Source: Pseudomonadota bacterium
GTDB lineage: Bacteria; Desulfobacterota; Binatia; Binatales; Binataceae
NCBI GenBank assembly: GCA_021324885.1
Contig: JAJPIF010000022.1
Coordinates: 1-64,000 of the forward strand
DNA length: 64,000 nt
Direction of reading: 5' to 3'
A model generated the notes under the pieces. The model was not told the DNA's origin and did no database searches. It was given only the letters and a program-made list of their open reading frames with translations. Numbering within the stretch: position 1 is the stretch's first letter; each line of letters opens with the position of its first letter. Positions 16,857-25,801 of this stretch are shown in pieces. The translations under genes were made by a program, and so were the position numbers.

Positions 16857-19800
16857 ATGGAGCGAAGTCTGAAGGAGGCGATTGGCGAGCTGGCCGCCCG
16901 TCTGGCGGAGGGCAGTGAACGACATTTCCCGGTTATGGGGTTGAAGGGCGCTGCCGGTCCCCTGCTTTTGTGCGAAGCCGCCGCCATCCTCAAACGGCCG
17001 ATCCTTGCGATTACCCCGCTTTGCGGCGAAGCCGAGGCTTTGGCCGCGGAGCTCCGCTTTTTCCTGGGTGAATCGGTGCAGGGCGGAGCTTTGGAGCGCT
17101 GCGTCTGCCTGCACACGGGATGGGAGGTCACACCGCTGGCCCGCATCTCACCGCCGTTGGAGAATCAGAGCGCTGAATTTGTTGCTCTGTACACTTTACG
17201 GCGCAAGCCCGCTCCGCTCGTGATTACCTCGGTGGAAGCGCTGATGACGCGCACGATGCCGCGCGCCGTCTTTCAAAATTCCATTCTCAGCCTGACCTTG
17301 GGTGACCATGTGGATTTGGAGGGCGTCGTCTCGGAGTTGGTCGCAACCGGCTACCAGCGCCTTCCGCAGACCGAAGAACCCGGCGACTTCAGCGTTCGCG
17401 GCGGCATCATCGATCTGTTTTCGCCGCTCTATAATCTGCCGTTGCGGCTTGAGCTGGAGGACGACATCCTGTCCTCGATTCGCTTCTTCGATCCCGCTGA
17501 CCAGCGTTCGTTGGGCGAAGTGCTGGAAGCAATCGTGATTCCGGCCCGCCTGATCGCGCCCCATGCTTTACGCGATCGCAAGCTGCGCGACCGCGTGGAA
17601 GTGCGCGCGGCGGAGATCGGGCTGGTGCGCAAGGAAGTCGCGGAACTCAGTGAGGCGCTGGAAAACGGACTGCTGTTCCCCGGAGTCGAAAACCTGATTC
17701 CCTACCTTTATGACCAGCCGCTTGATACGTTGTTCGACTTCCTGCCCGATAACGCAATTTTATGGCTGGTCGAGCCGGGCCGGATACTCGCGCAGGCGTC
17801 GCGTTTTGCCGAACGCATAGCCGAGGAAGCGGCGCAAAACCTCTCGCGACATGCCTACTTTCCCGCGCCCGAAGCGCTGTTCCTGGAGGCCTCGGAACTC
17901 CAGTCGCGGCTCCAGCAGATGCTCACCGTCGAGGTTGGGTCCATCGTGACGGTGCGCACACCGCAATCTGGCTACGCGGTTCCGATCGAAGTCAAGTCGC
18001 AGCCCAGTCTCAAACTCACGGCCGGGACCGCCGACGGCGCCAGAACACCCTCCTTCGAACCGTTGGTCAACGAACTTACTCAAATCCGCCGCCAGCAGGG
18101 GAGGGCATTGTTCGTGGTTGACGGCCCCAGCCAGGCCAATCGCCTGCGCCGCCACCTCGAAGCCTATGGTTTCGAAGTCAACACGAAGCTGGAAAATTTT
18201 CCGAAGCTCATGCAGACGGCGCCGGGCTTCCCCGCGATCCTTGAGGGCGAAATAGGCGCCGGTACCGTCCTGCCGATGGACGGCCTGTACATCTACAGCG
18301 AGGAGGACGTGTTCGGCGAGCCGCGGGTGCGCCGGCGCGGGCGCCCCGCCGCCAAAGGAATCCTGGTCAATTTGGAAGAACTCAAGCCTGGCGACCTGGT
18401 GGTCCATCTGGATCATGGCATCGGCCGCTACCGCGGCTTGAAACATCTGAAGGTCGCGCAAACCGAAGGCGATTTCCTCAACCTCGAATATCTCGGCGAC
18501 GACACCCTGTACGTTCCCGTGGAGCGCATCAACCTGGTGCAGCGCTACGTTGGCGGCGACGGCTCCGCACCCAAGCTGGACAAGCTGGGCAGCGGTTCAT
18601 GGGACAAGGTGAAAAAGCGCACGCGCGATGCGGTCCTGGCGATGGCTGCGGAACTGCTCGAAATATATGCCGCGCGCGAAGCGCAGGAGGGCCATGCCTT
18701 TCCTCATCCGGGCGCGCTGTACGAGGAATTCGCCGATCGCTTCGAATTCCAGGAAACCGAAGACCAGTTGGCCGCGATCGACCAGGTGCTGCTCGACATG
18801 TCGAAGCCGCGCCCGATGGACCGGCTGATCTGCGGTGATGCGGGCTTTGGCAAGACCGAAGTGGCGCTGCGAGCCGCGATGGTCGCGGTGACCGATGGCT
18901 ACCAGGTCGCGATGCTGGTGCCGACCACGGTGCTCGCCGAGCAGCATTACGAAACCTTCAGCCGGCGCTTCAGGGATTTCCCCGTGCGCATCGAGATGGT
19001 CTCGCGCTTTCACACGCCCAAAGAAAACCGCGCAGTGTTGCAGATGGTGCGTGAGGGCAAGATCGATATCGTGATCGGCACCCATCGTCTGTTGCAGACG
19101 GACGTCGATTTCAAGCGCCTGGGGCTGCTGATAATCGACGAAGAACATCGCTTCGGCGTCGCCGACAAGGAGAAGATCAAGAAATTCCGCAAGTTGGTTG
19201 ACGTGCTGACGATGACCGGCACGCCGATTCCGCGCACCCTGCACATGGCGATGCTGGGGATTCGCGACCTGTCCGTCATCCAGACCCCGCCGGTGGACCG
19301 CCAGGCGATTCATACCTACGTCGCCAATTTCGACGATGGCCTCATCCGCGAGGTCGTCCTGCGCGAACTCAACCGCGGCGGTCAGGTGTTCTTCGTCCAT
19401 AACCGGGTCGAGAACATCGAATACATGGCGCGTCATCTGCGCGCGCTGGTGCCCGAGGCTAAGGTCGCGATCGCTCACGGGCAGATGGAGGAACGGGAGT
19501 TGGAAGTCGTGATGCACGACTTTATCAACAACCGCGTCAACGTCCTGGTCTGCTCGGCGATAGTGGAATCGGGGCTGGATATTCCCAACGCCAACACTAT
19601 CATAATCAATCGCGCCGACCACTTCGGGCTGGCCCAGCTCTACCAGTTGCGCGGGCGGGTGGGCCGCTCCAAGCAAAGAGCTTACGCCTACCTGCTGGTG
19701 CCGGGCGAGCATCTGATCACGCGCGACGCCAAACGACGCATCGAAGTGCTGCGCGAACTGGTTGAGGCGGGCGGCGGATTCAAGCTGGCGATGCACGACC

Positions 19801-20423
19801 TGGAATTGCGTGGAGCCGGCAACCTGCTCGGGCGCGAGCAGTCGGGCGACATTGCCGCGGTCGGATTCGAGCTGTACACCGAGATGATGGAACAGGCGAT
19901 TCGGGAATTGCGCGGAGAGCCGCAGCGTCCGGACTTCGAGCCCGAACTCCAACTCGGTATCCCCGCCTATATCCCCGACAGCTACGTGCCGGACGAAACC
20001 GAACGCCTGATCCTGTACCGCCGCATGGCGCGGGCGGAATCGCTGCAGGATTTCGATGATCTGCGCGACGAGTTGCGCGATCGCTTCGGCCCCGTGCCGA
20101 CCCTCGTCGAGAATCTGCTCGCCGCGATGAACGTGCGCCGTCAGATGCGCGAACTGATGATCATGAGCGCGGTGTTCAAAGCCAATCAGCTCCAGCTGCG
20201 GATCCATCCACAGGCGCCGATCGATGCCGAGTTGCTGACCAAACTGGTCAACTCAAACCGTTCACGGATGCGCCTGGCGCCCAATGGGCAAATCACGGTC
20301 CGGATCGAGAACCGCACCTACGAAGAGCTGTTCGAGGAGCTTGAGCCCATCTTGCAGGCGCTGGCTGCGTGTGAAAAGGTTGACCTTCGGGTGGGGCGGG
20401 CGGATGGACAGCTCGCCAATTAA
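16857..20423 (+). CDS. mfd: Transcription-repair coupling factor Mfd
   Basis: Mfd removes RNA polymerase stalled at DNA lesions and recruits UvrA. In the 1188-aa product the order is: UvrB-like N-terminal region; the RNAP-interaction (CarD-like) domain with DLVVHLDHGIGRY; the RecG-like helicase with GDAGFGKTEVA (Walker A), IIDEEHRFG (DEAD-type box), TGTPIPRTL, and RGRVGRSKQRAY; then the C-terminal TRCF domain. The start was set at the ATG giving MERSLKEA; GTG 16842 and an upstream frame to 16767 are also open. uvrA lies further along in this window. Confidence 0.95.
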   Translation: MERSLKEAIGELAARLAEGSERHFPVMGLKGAAGPLLLCEAAAILKRPILAITPLCGEAEALAAELRFFLGESVQGGALERCVCLHTGWEVTPLARISPPLENQSAEFVALYTLRRKPAPLVITSVEALMTRTMPRAVFQNSILSLTLGDHVDLEGVVSELVATGYQRLPQTEEPGDFSVRGGIIDLFSPLYNLPLRLELEDDILSSIRFFDPADQRSLGEVLEAIVIPARLIAPHALRDRKLRDRVEVRAAEIGLVRKEVAELSEALENGLLFPGVENLIPYLYDQPLDTLFDFLPDNAILWLVEPGRILAQASRFAERIAEEAAQNLSRHAYFPAPEALFLEASELQSRLQQMLTVEVGSIVTVRTPQSGYAVPIEVKSQPSLKLTAGTADGARTPSFEPLVNELTQIRRQQGRALFVVDGPSQANRLRRHLEAYGFEVNTKLENFPKLMQTAPGFPAILEGEIGAGTVLPMDGLYIYSEEDVFGEPRVRRRGRPAAKGILVNLEELKPGDLVVHLDHGIGRYRGLKHLKVAQTEGDFLNLEYLGDDTLYVPVERINLVQRYVGGDGSAPKLDKLGSGSWDKVKKRTRDAVLAMAAELLEIYAAREAQEGHAFPHPGALYEEFADRFEFQETEDQLAAIDQVLLDMSKPRPMDRLICGDAGFGKTEVALRAAMVAVTDGYQVAMLVPTTVLAEQHYETFSRRFRDFPVRIEMVSRFHTPKENRAVLQMVREGKIDIVIGTHRLLQTDVDFKRLGLLIIDEEHRFGVADKEKIKKFRKLVDVLTMTGTPIPRTLHMAMLGIRDLSVIQTPPVDRQAIHTYVANFDDGLIREVVLRELNRGGQVFFVHNRVENIEYMARHLRALVPEAKVAIAHGQMEERELEVVMHDFINNRVNVLVCSAIVESGLDIPNANTIIINRADHFGLAQLYQLRGRVGRSKQRAYAYLLVPGEHLITRDAKRRIEVLRELVEAGGGFKLAMHDLELRGAGNLLGREQSGDIAAVGFELYTEMMEQAIRELRGEPQRPDFEPELQLGIPAYIPDSYVPDETERLILYRRMARAESLQDFDDLRDELRDRFGPVPTLVENLLAAMNVRRQMRELMIMSAVFKANQLQLRIHPQAPIDAELLTKLVNSNRSRMRLAPNGQITVRIENRTYEELFEELEPILQALAACEKVDLRVGRADGQLAN

Positions 20424-20427
20424 TGCG

Positions 20428-21399
20428 ATGAAGAATTACGCGCGTATTGCTATTGGCGCAGCGCTGGTGATGCTGGTGCCACCATCTTTACCGCCGTCGG
20501 CGCTCGCCGATCAGATTGTCGATCGCGTGGTCGCCACTGTCGATGGCGATCCGATAACGATGCAGGATCTGCGCAAATATGCGACCGCCGCCGGAACCAC
20601 GCTGCCCGCCGACAGCAGCCCGCAAAGCGAGGAAATCGAGCGCAGGGTGCTCAATGATCTGATCCGGGAAACCGTAATGGATCATGAGATGAGCGCGATT
20701 TCGGTCGATGATGATCAGATCGATCGGTACATCGCTCAATTCGAAGCCGGTAATCACATCACCGATGCGGAGCTGCGTGATCAACTGGCGCAGCACGGTA
20801 TTCCCTACGAGGCCTACCGCAAGCGGGTGCGCCAGGAAATCCAGAAGATGACCTTCCTCGAGGAACACGCGCGGGACAAGGTGAATGTGACCGAAAGGGA
20901 GATCGAGGACTACTACCATGCCCATATCGGTGATTTCACCACGTCGCAGGAACGCTTCAAGCTGGCCCAGATCCTCGTGGCCGCCGATCCCACGACCACT
21001 CCCCCGGTTTTGATGCAAGCGGACCGGGCCAAAGCCGAGGCTCTACGCAGACGCGCGCTCAAGGGAGAGGACTTCTCGCAACTTGCGGCCCAGTATTCGG
21101 ATGATGACTCCAAGTCCCAGGGCGGCGAACTGGGTTATTTCAAGCCGGAGGAAATCAATGAAAAAATCCTCGCCGCAATTTCCAATCTCAAGGCAGGACA
21201 GATTTCGCAGGTGGTCAAGACCAGCCACGGCTTCCATATTATTAAAGTCGAAGAACACGACCAGCCAGGCTTGGTTCCGCTCAGCAACGTCAGGGATCGC
21301 ATCCGGCAAATCCTGGCGGAACAACAGATGAAGACTCAATTCAAAAACTGGGTCGATTCGGACCTGCTGAAGAACCATTCGGTGCAAACCTACTTGTGA
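20428..21399 (+). CDS. surA: Periplasmic chaperone / peptidyl-prolyl isomerase SurA
   Basis: SurA escorts outer-membrane proteins through the periplasm. The 323-aa product has a signal peptide ending near ALADQ, the SurA N-terminal helical domain opening IVDRVVATVDGDPIT, one parvulin (PpiC) domain with FKLAQILV, FSQLAAQYSDD, GGELGYFKPEE and KTSHGFHIIKVEE, and a C-terminal helix. E. coli SurA has two parvulin domains and about 430 residues, so this is a single-domain form. Start at ATG 20428 places the signal peptide correctly; an ATG at 20404 would add eight residues. pdxA overlaps by four bases, as in the common surA-pdxA order. Confidence 0.88.
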   Translation: MKNYARIAIGAALVMLVPPSLPPSALADQIVDRVVATVDGDPITMQDLRKYATAAGTTLPADSSPQSEEIERRVLNDLIRETVMDHEMSAISVDDDQIDRYIAQFEAGNHITDAELRDQLAQHGIPYEAYRKRVRQEIQKMTFLEEHARDKVNVTEREIEDYYHAHIGDFTTSQERFKLAQILVAADPTTTPPVLMQADRAKAEALRRRALKGEDFSQLAAQYSDDDSKSQGGELGYFKPEEINEKILAAISNLKAGQISQVVKTSHGFHIIKVEEHDQPGLVPLSNVRDRIRQILAEQQMKTQFKNWVDSDLLKNHSVQTYL

Positions 21400-22478
21400 G
21401 CGCCGCCGCGCGCATCGATCAGCCAATAGCGATCAGTATGGGCGATCCCGCGGGGATCGGTCCCGAGGTAATTCTCAAGGCAGCCGCGTCATGGGCCGGC
21501 CGGCGCTCGGCGCCGCGTCTGCTGGTGATCGGAGACTTGGGCGCGATGCTCGCCGCCGCCCAGACGCTGAACTATCAGGTCCCGCGTCCGGCCCGATGGA
21601 CCAGCGGACAGCAAGTTGGCCCTGTTGGGGACACAATCAGCGTTTTTCAGGTGGGCAGACTGGCCTCCCGCGCACTGACCCCGGGGCGCCCGAGCGTGGA
21701 GGGTGCGAGGGCGGCGTACCGCTATATCGACATCGGAGCTCGGATGGCGCTGTCAGGTGAGGCGTCAGCTCTGGTAACGGCGCCAATCAGCAAGCGCTGG
21801 CTGAATCGCGCGGGTTTTGAGTTCCCCGGACACTCCGAGCTGCTGGCTGAAATTGCCAGGGCGCCGCGCTGGCGCATGATGTTCGCGGGACGAAAGCTGC
21901 GGTTGGCGCTGGTCACCGTGCATGTCGGATTGGCCGAGGTCTCTCGCACACTGAGCATCGAAAACGTATTCGATACGATCGAACTGCTGGCTTCGTACAT
22001 GCGCACCCGCGGCGCAATCGCGAATCCGAAGCTGGCCGTGCTCGGCTTCAATCCACACGCGGGCGAAAACGGGCTGTTCGGACGCGAGGAGATCGAGGTC
22101 ATCGCGCCGGCGATCAAAAAGGCCGGCAAAGCCGGAATCGACGCTTACGGGCCGGTGCCGCCGGACACCGCTTTCATCAGGTCCGGCGGCAAATTCGCTT
22201 TCGACGCCGCGGTCGCGATGTACCACGATCAGGGCCTTATCGCGGTAAAGACGCTGGACTTCGACAACGCCGTCAATGTGACTTTGGGCCTTCCTTTTAT
22301 CCGCACCTCTCCCGATCATGGGACCGCCTACGATATAGCGGGAAAAGGCATCGCGCGTCCCCAGAGCATGCGCGCCGCAATTGCCTTCGCCTCCGACGCG
22401 GTCCGCCGCGCCAAACGCATGGAAAAAAATAGAAGCGGTCCCGACGCGGCGACTTCTCACTTATCGCGACAAAGTTAA
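21396..22478 (+). CDS. pdxA: 4-hydroxythreonine-4-phosphate dehydrogenase PdxA
   Basis: Oxidises 4-phosphohydroxy-L-threonine in pyridoxal phosphate synthesis. Conserved features in the 360-aa product: SMGDPAGIGPE at the N-terminus, FPGHSELLAE (metal His), GFNPHAGENGLFG, AMYHDQGLI (second His), and TSPDHGTAYDIAGKG (third His). The GTG start lies in GTGA, overlapping the surA stop, so translation is coupled. Confidence 0.95.
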   Translation: MSAAARIDQPIAISMGDPAGIGPEVILKAAASWAGRRSAPRLLVIGDLGAMLAAAQTLNYQVPRPARWTSGQQVGPVGDTISVFQVGRLASRALTPGRPSVEGARAAYRYIDIGARMALSGEASALVTAPISKRWLNRAGFEFPGHSELLAEIARAPRWRMMFAGRKLRLALVTVHVGLAEVSRTLSIENVFDTIELLASYMRTRGAIANPKLAVLGFNPHAGENGLFGREEIEVIAPAIKKAGKAGIDAYGPVPPDTAFIRSGGKFAFDAAVAMYHDQGLIAVKTLDFDNAVNVTLGLPFIRTSPDHGTAYDIAGKGIARPQSMRAAIAFASDAVRRAKRMEKNRSGPDAATSHLSRQS

Positions 22479-22491
22479 CCTCGCTTCAGGC

Positions 22492-23427
22492 TCAGAACAG
22501 CGCCAGTGGGTTGAGCGGCGAGGCGGTGCCGCGGCGTAAAAGCAGCGGCGCCATCACGAACTGGAACGCGTAGCGTCCGGTCCGCGCGCATTGCGCCGAC
22601 AGCGCTTCAAGATCGGCATTATCGATAAGATGTATTCCCATCACGACCAGCGTGCCGATATGTATCGGCAGACCGATATCATCGTATCCGGTCGGGATAA
22701 CGTCGCTGGTGCCGTCACAGCCCAGCACCGCAATCCTGCGCTCGTGAATCCACGGTAGGCAGGTCACGTCGAGCCCCGCCATATCGATCAGCCCGCGAGT
22801 CGGCGGCTCCCATCCCCGTTTGGCGGCGCGCCGTTTCGGCCGCCCGGTCCGAATCAGCAAAACGTCGCCTTCTTCGACCCGGACGCCGTGATCCTTTTCC
22901 GCCGCCTCCAAATCCTCAGGCAGAATATGATGGCCGGGCTCAAACCAGTCGACGCCCTTGGCCTTGGCGATGTCGAGCAACACCCCGCGGCTGACTACGC
23001 CAGGCGTCGTTACTTCGATCGAGCATTTTTTCGCGCCGTGAGATCCGACCTCGGCCGCGTCGAAACCGTTGTACATCTTGCCTTGCCAGAACACATGGCA
23101 CAGCGCGTCAAGATGAGTAGTGGCAAATCCGTGGGGCGAGATCGAGAAATAGTCGGCGACCCCGGCCATCGCCTGGCGCGGCGTATCGGTACCGGCCTGG
23201 ATCATCAGATGGGTGACCGGCTGGGGATTGTCGTTGGCCGTAATCGTTGCCAGCGGCAGCGACATCGAGATCACTTCGCCGGTCTTGACCAGCGCGGCCG
23301 CCGACGCGCGCTTGGCGTCGGTAATAAAGTTCAGCGCGCCCCGCTGATCCTCCTTGCCCCATCGTCCCCAGTTGCTGAGCTTTTCGAACATGCCTTTTAC
23401 ATCATCTGAGCTTAAACGCTGTGCCAC
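22492..23427 (-). CDS. Cyclase-family (kynurenine-formamidase-like) hydrolase
   Basis: A 311-aa member of the metal-dependent cyclase superfamily (PF04199). The hallmark segment near residues 95-115 reads HGFATTHLDALCHVFW, a variant of the metal-binding HxGTHxDxPxH signature. VEEGDVLLIRTG follows later. Family members hydrolyse N-formylkynurenine, isatin or related amides, so the substrate is undefined. The start is GTG with GGAAG upstream. It converges with pdxA and precedes (downstream of) an amidohydrolase on the same strand with a 57-base gap. Confidence 0.8.
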   Translation of the reverse strand: MAQRLSSDDVKGMFEKLSNWGRWGKEDQRGALNFITDAKRASAAALVKTGEVISMSLPLATITANDNPQPVTHLMIQAGTDTPRQAMAGVADYFSISPHGFATTHLDALCHVFWQGKMYNGFDAAEVGSHGAKKCSIEVTTPGVVSRGVLLDIAKAKGVDWFEPGHHILPEDLEAAEKDHGVRVEEGDVLLIRTGRPKRRAAKRGWEPPTRGLIDMAGLDVTCLPWIHERRIAVLGCDGTSDVIPTGYDDIGLPIHIGTLVVMGIHLIDNADLEALSAQCARTGRYAFQFVMAPLLLRRGTASPLNPLALF

Positions 23428-23484
23428 CTGGACTTCCCTTCCTGGCTGAAGTTAAATGCCACTTACTCAAATCGATTGCCAAGA

Positions 23485-25158
23485 TCAATTCATGCGCCGG
23501 GATCTGAGCACCGTACCCGGCAATTCGCCGGTATGCCGGCCGTGATCGTAAAGCACTTTCCCGTTGACGATCGTATATTCGATTCCGTTGGCGTGAACTA
23601 CGAACCGCTCACCGCTACCCGGGAGGTCGCGTACCAGCTTCTGGCGCCCCGCCGGCCCGATTGTATCGAAGTCGAAGATGGCAATGTCTGCCGCCATCCC
23701 TGGCGCCAGGCGGCCGCGGCCGACGATGCCGAACAGGTCGGCGGGCTCAGACGTGATGCGCTTGACGGCGTGCTCCAGGGTCAGCGCGCGTTTGTCCCGC
23801 ACCCAATGTCCAATGAGGTAGGTGGGATAACCCGCCTCGCAATGCGAGTTGACGTGCGCGCCGCCGTCGGACAGGCCGATAATCGTGCGCGGGTCGCCGA
23901 TCAGTTCGTGGATGCGATCCTCGTCGGGCGGGATCATGGCGAAGCGAACGCCGAGGTCATCTTCCAGCCCGACGTCCAGGAAAGTGTCAACCGGGTCCTT
24001 GCCACGGTCCCGCGCGATCTGGTCGACGGTCATCCCTTCCAGCGGCTTTAGTTCCGGCCGCCGGACTTCATCGACGGCGATTCGCGTCATGTCGAGCTTG
24101 AACCGTTTGAACGTCCTGAGGTCCTCGCGGAAGGCGTTGCGAAAATCGGTGCTGGCATAAATCTTTCTTTGCTGGTCGTGACTCTGGTTGAAGACCGGCT
24201 GCCACGATGCCATCGCGGCAAAAATTCCGGGCGCGCGCAGGTCGATACTGACGATGATCGGCACGGCGCTGACCTGCGGGATGCCGCCCCGTTTGATCAA
24301 CGGTTCGGCTTTCCTGAGCGTTTCGAAATGGCCGTCCCTGCCGCGGATGGAAACCAGCAGCCAGGTCACTGGTCGGTGCGCCGCGGTCAGCAAATCGTCG
24401 AGCAGTTGGTATTCCTCCTCCACCAGGATTCCGATCGTTTTGGTCAAGGCGATTTCTATCGCGCCACGGCCGAGTTCTTTCAACACTCCGGCATAGGCCA
24501 TCAACTCGTCGTGGCTGGCCAGACGGCATGCCAAGGGCCGGGCATGATAGCCGATGTGGTTGGAGAAGGTGGTAGTGGAAAAGCCGAAAGCGCCGGCCGT
24601 AATTGCTTCGCGGAGCAGACTTGCAATCCGGGTCAATTCGTCAGGCCGCGCCGCCCGTTCCATCGACTCCTCGCCCATCACAAAGTGGCGAAAGGGAGTC
24701 AGCGGCGCCAGAAAGCCCAGGTTGATCGCGCATCGGCGGCGCTGCGCCGCGTTCATGAACTCATCGAAGCCGATCCAATCCCAACTGATTCCCTTGGACA
24801 GCGCCTCGAATGGAATTCCTTCGACGTTGACCAAATCCCACGCGGCGATCTCGCGCACTTCCGGTTTGCATGGCGCGATCCCCACGCCGCAATTGCCCAT
24901 GATGACCGAGGTTACGCCATGCCATGAAGTGGAAGTGACCATCGGGTCCCAGCAGATTTGCGCGTCGTAATGAGTGTGCGGATCGATAAAGCCGGGTACC
25001 ACGATCAGATTGCGCGCATCGATCGCCCGATGGGCGTTGCCATGGAGCTTGCCGATTTCCGCAATTTTATCTCCGACAATTGCGATGTCGGCCTCAAAGG
25101 CCGGCGCTCCCGTTCCATCGACAACGGTGCCATTGTTAATCAGCAGGTCGTAAGTCAT
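23485..25158 (-). CDS. D-aminoacylase-type amidohydrolase (paralogue 1)
   Basis: A 557-aa amidohydrolase of the N-acyl-D-amino-acid deacylase family. The N-terminal beta-sandwich strand (LLINNGTVVDGTG) leads into PGFIDPHTHYDAQICWDP with the HxH metal ligands, then GNCGVGIAPCKP, and later SDGGAHVNSHCEAGYP with the catalytic Asp and His. It ends with RLAPGMAADIAIFD. It is related to the tandem pair at 48.5-52.2 kb but clearly more distant. Deacylase activity is family-based inference; several such enzymes act on hydantoin-like or unknown amides. Confidence 0.82.
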   Translation of the reverse strand: MTYDLLINNGTVVDGTGAPAFEADIAIVGDKIAEIGKLHGNAHRAIDARNLIVVPGFIDPHTHYDAQICWDPMVTSTSWHGVTSVIMGNCGVGIAPCKPEVREIAAWDLVNVEGIPFEALSKGISWDWIGFDEFMNAAQRRRCAINLGFLAPLTPFRHFVMGEESMERAARPDELTRIASLLREAITAGAFGFSTTTFSNHIGYHARPLACRLASHDELMAYAGVLKELGRGAIEIALTKTIGILVEEEYQLLDDLLTAAHRPVTWLLVSIRGRDGHFETLRKAEPLIKRGGIPQVSAVPIIVSIDLRAPGIFAAMASWQPVFNQSHDQQRKIYASTDFRNAFREDLRTFKRFKLDMTRIAVDEVRRPELKPLEGMTVDQIARDRGKDPVDTFLDVGLEDDLGVRFAMIPPDEDRIHELIGDPRTIIGLSDGGAHVNSHCEAGYPTYLIGHWVRDKRALTLEHAVKRITSEPADLFGIVGRGRLAPGMAADIAIFDFDTIGPAGRQKLVRDLPGSGERFVVHANGIEYTIVNGKVLYDHGRHTGELPGTVLRSRRMN

Positions 25159-25260
25159 GGCTCACCTCCCGGCCGCGATCGGATCACCCGGAGTCGTTGC
25201 GATTTTATCTAGTACAAAACGCGCGATTGTCAAAATTCACGGCCGTCGCGTGGCTGCGGA

Positions 25261-25719
25261 TCACTCCGCGGGAGCGGCGGCGGCCTTGTGACCGGCTTGC
25301 TTCCAGCCGACAATTCCGTCCGCCATCACCATCACATTTTTGTAACCGGCCTGTACCGCCCGACGGGCGGCCGCGTGCGAGGCCATTCAAAGCGAATCGT
25401 GGCAGTAAAACACCAGGGGTGTGTTTTTGTCCGGGGGCAGTTCCGTAGCAACATCGTAACCATGGGAGGACGGCAGCAGATGGGCGCCCGGGATGATGCC
25501 TTCGGTTTGGCGCACGTCGGGCGGATTGGCGTCGAAAACCATCACTTTGGATTCCGGCTTGCCTATCATGGCAGCCAAATCCGCGGAGTGAATGATCTTA
25601 AAGCCCTGATCGCCCTCCATTTTCGACAGCAGATCGCCGATGCTAAGGCTATTGGCGGACGCACCTAACCCCAGCAACGTGGCCAAAATCGCCGCTATGA
25701 TGGTCGCGGTCTTACGCAT
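25261..25719 (-). CDS. Exported rhodanese with in-frame TGA at active-site Cys (candidate selenoprotein)
   Basis: A signal peptide (residues 1-22, ending GASAN) is followed by a rhodanese domain: VMVFDANPPDVR, GIIPGAHLLP, then PLVFYCHDSL. There a TGA (25389-25387) interrupts codon 111. Without any frame change the sequence continues MASHAAARRAVQAGYKNV, then MADGIVGWKQAGH, and stops at TGA 25263-25261, giving 152 residues. Homologues have YC-x4-C-x-ASH in this place, so the TGA falls on the second Cys of the active-site loop. Reading it as selenocysteine restores a complete domain; the alternative is a recent nonsense mutation. A hairpin suited to a bSECIS element follows. Annotation pipelines will call a truncated 110-aa protein. 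Confidence 0.62.
25348..25386 (-). promoter_or_regulatory. bSECIS-like hairpin downstream of in-frame TGA
   Basis: In the mRNA, CCGCCC (25370-25365) pairs perfectly with GGGCGG (25361-25356) around the three-base loop GUC, and a G-U pair extends the stem. GGCC next to the TGA (25384-25381) can pair with GGCC at 25351-25348 as a lower stem. The loop starts 23 bases after the TGA and begins with G-U, as described for bacterial SECIS elements, which lie inside the coding region just after the UGA. The pairing is seen; the function is inferred. Confidence 0.45.
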
Positions 25720-25801
25720 GCTGTTCAGGCGCCATGCTAAGCCCTGTCTCGCTTGAAGCCAATAAGCGCCTGCCGTTACGGACGTGTGCCGAACCAGAAC
25801 G

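Noticed and set aside
18597-20207. 536-aa open frame antisense to mfd
   Set aside because: Antisense shadow of a conserved gene; no recognisable motif.
25387-25719. Treating the rhodanese as an ordinary 110-aa protein or a plain pseudogene
   Set aside because: The downstream frame is intact and homology-like across the TGA, and a suitable hairpin follows; kept instead as a candidate selenoprotein with stated doubt.
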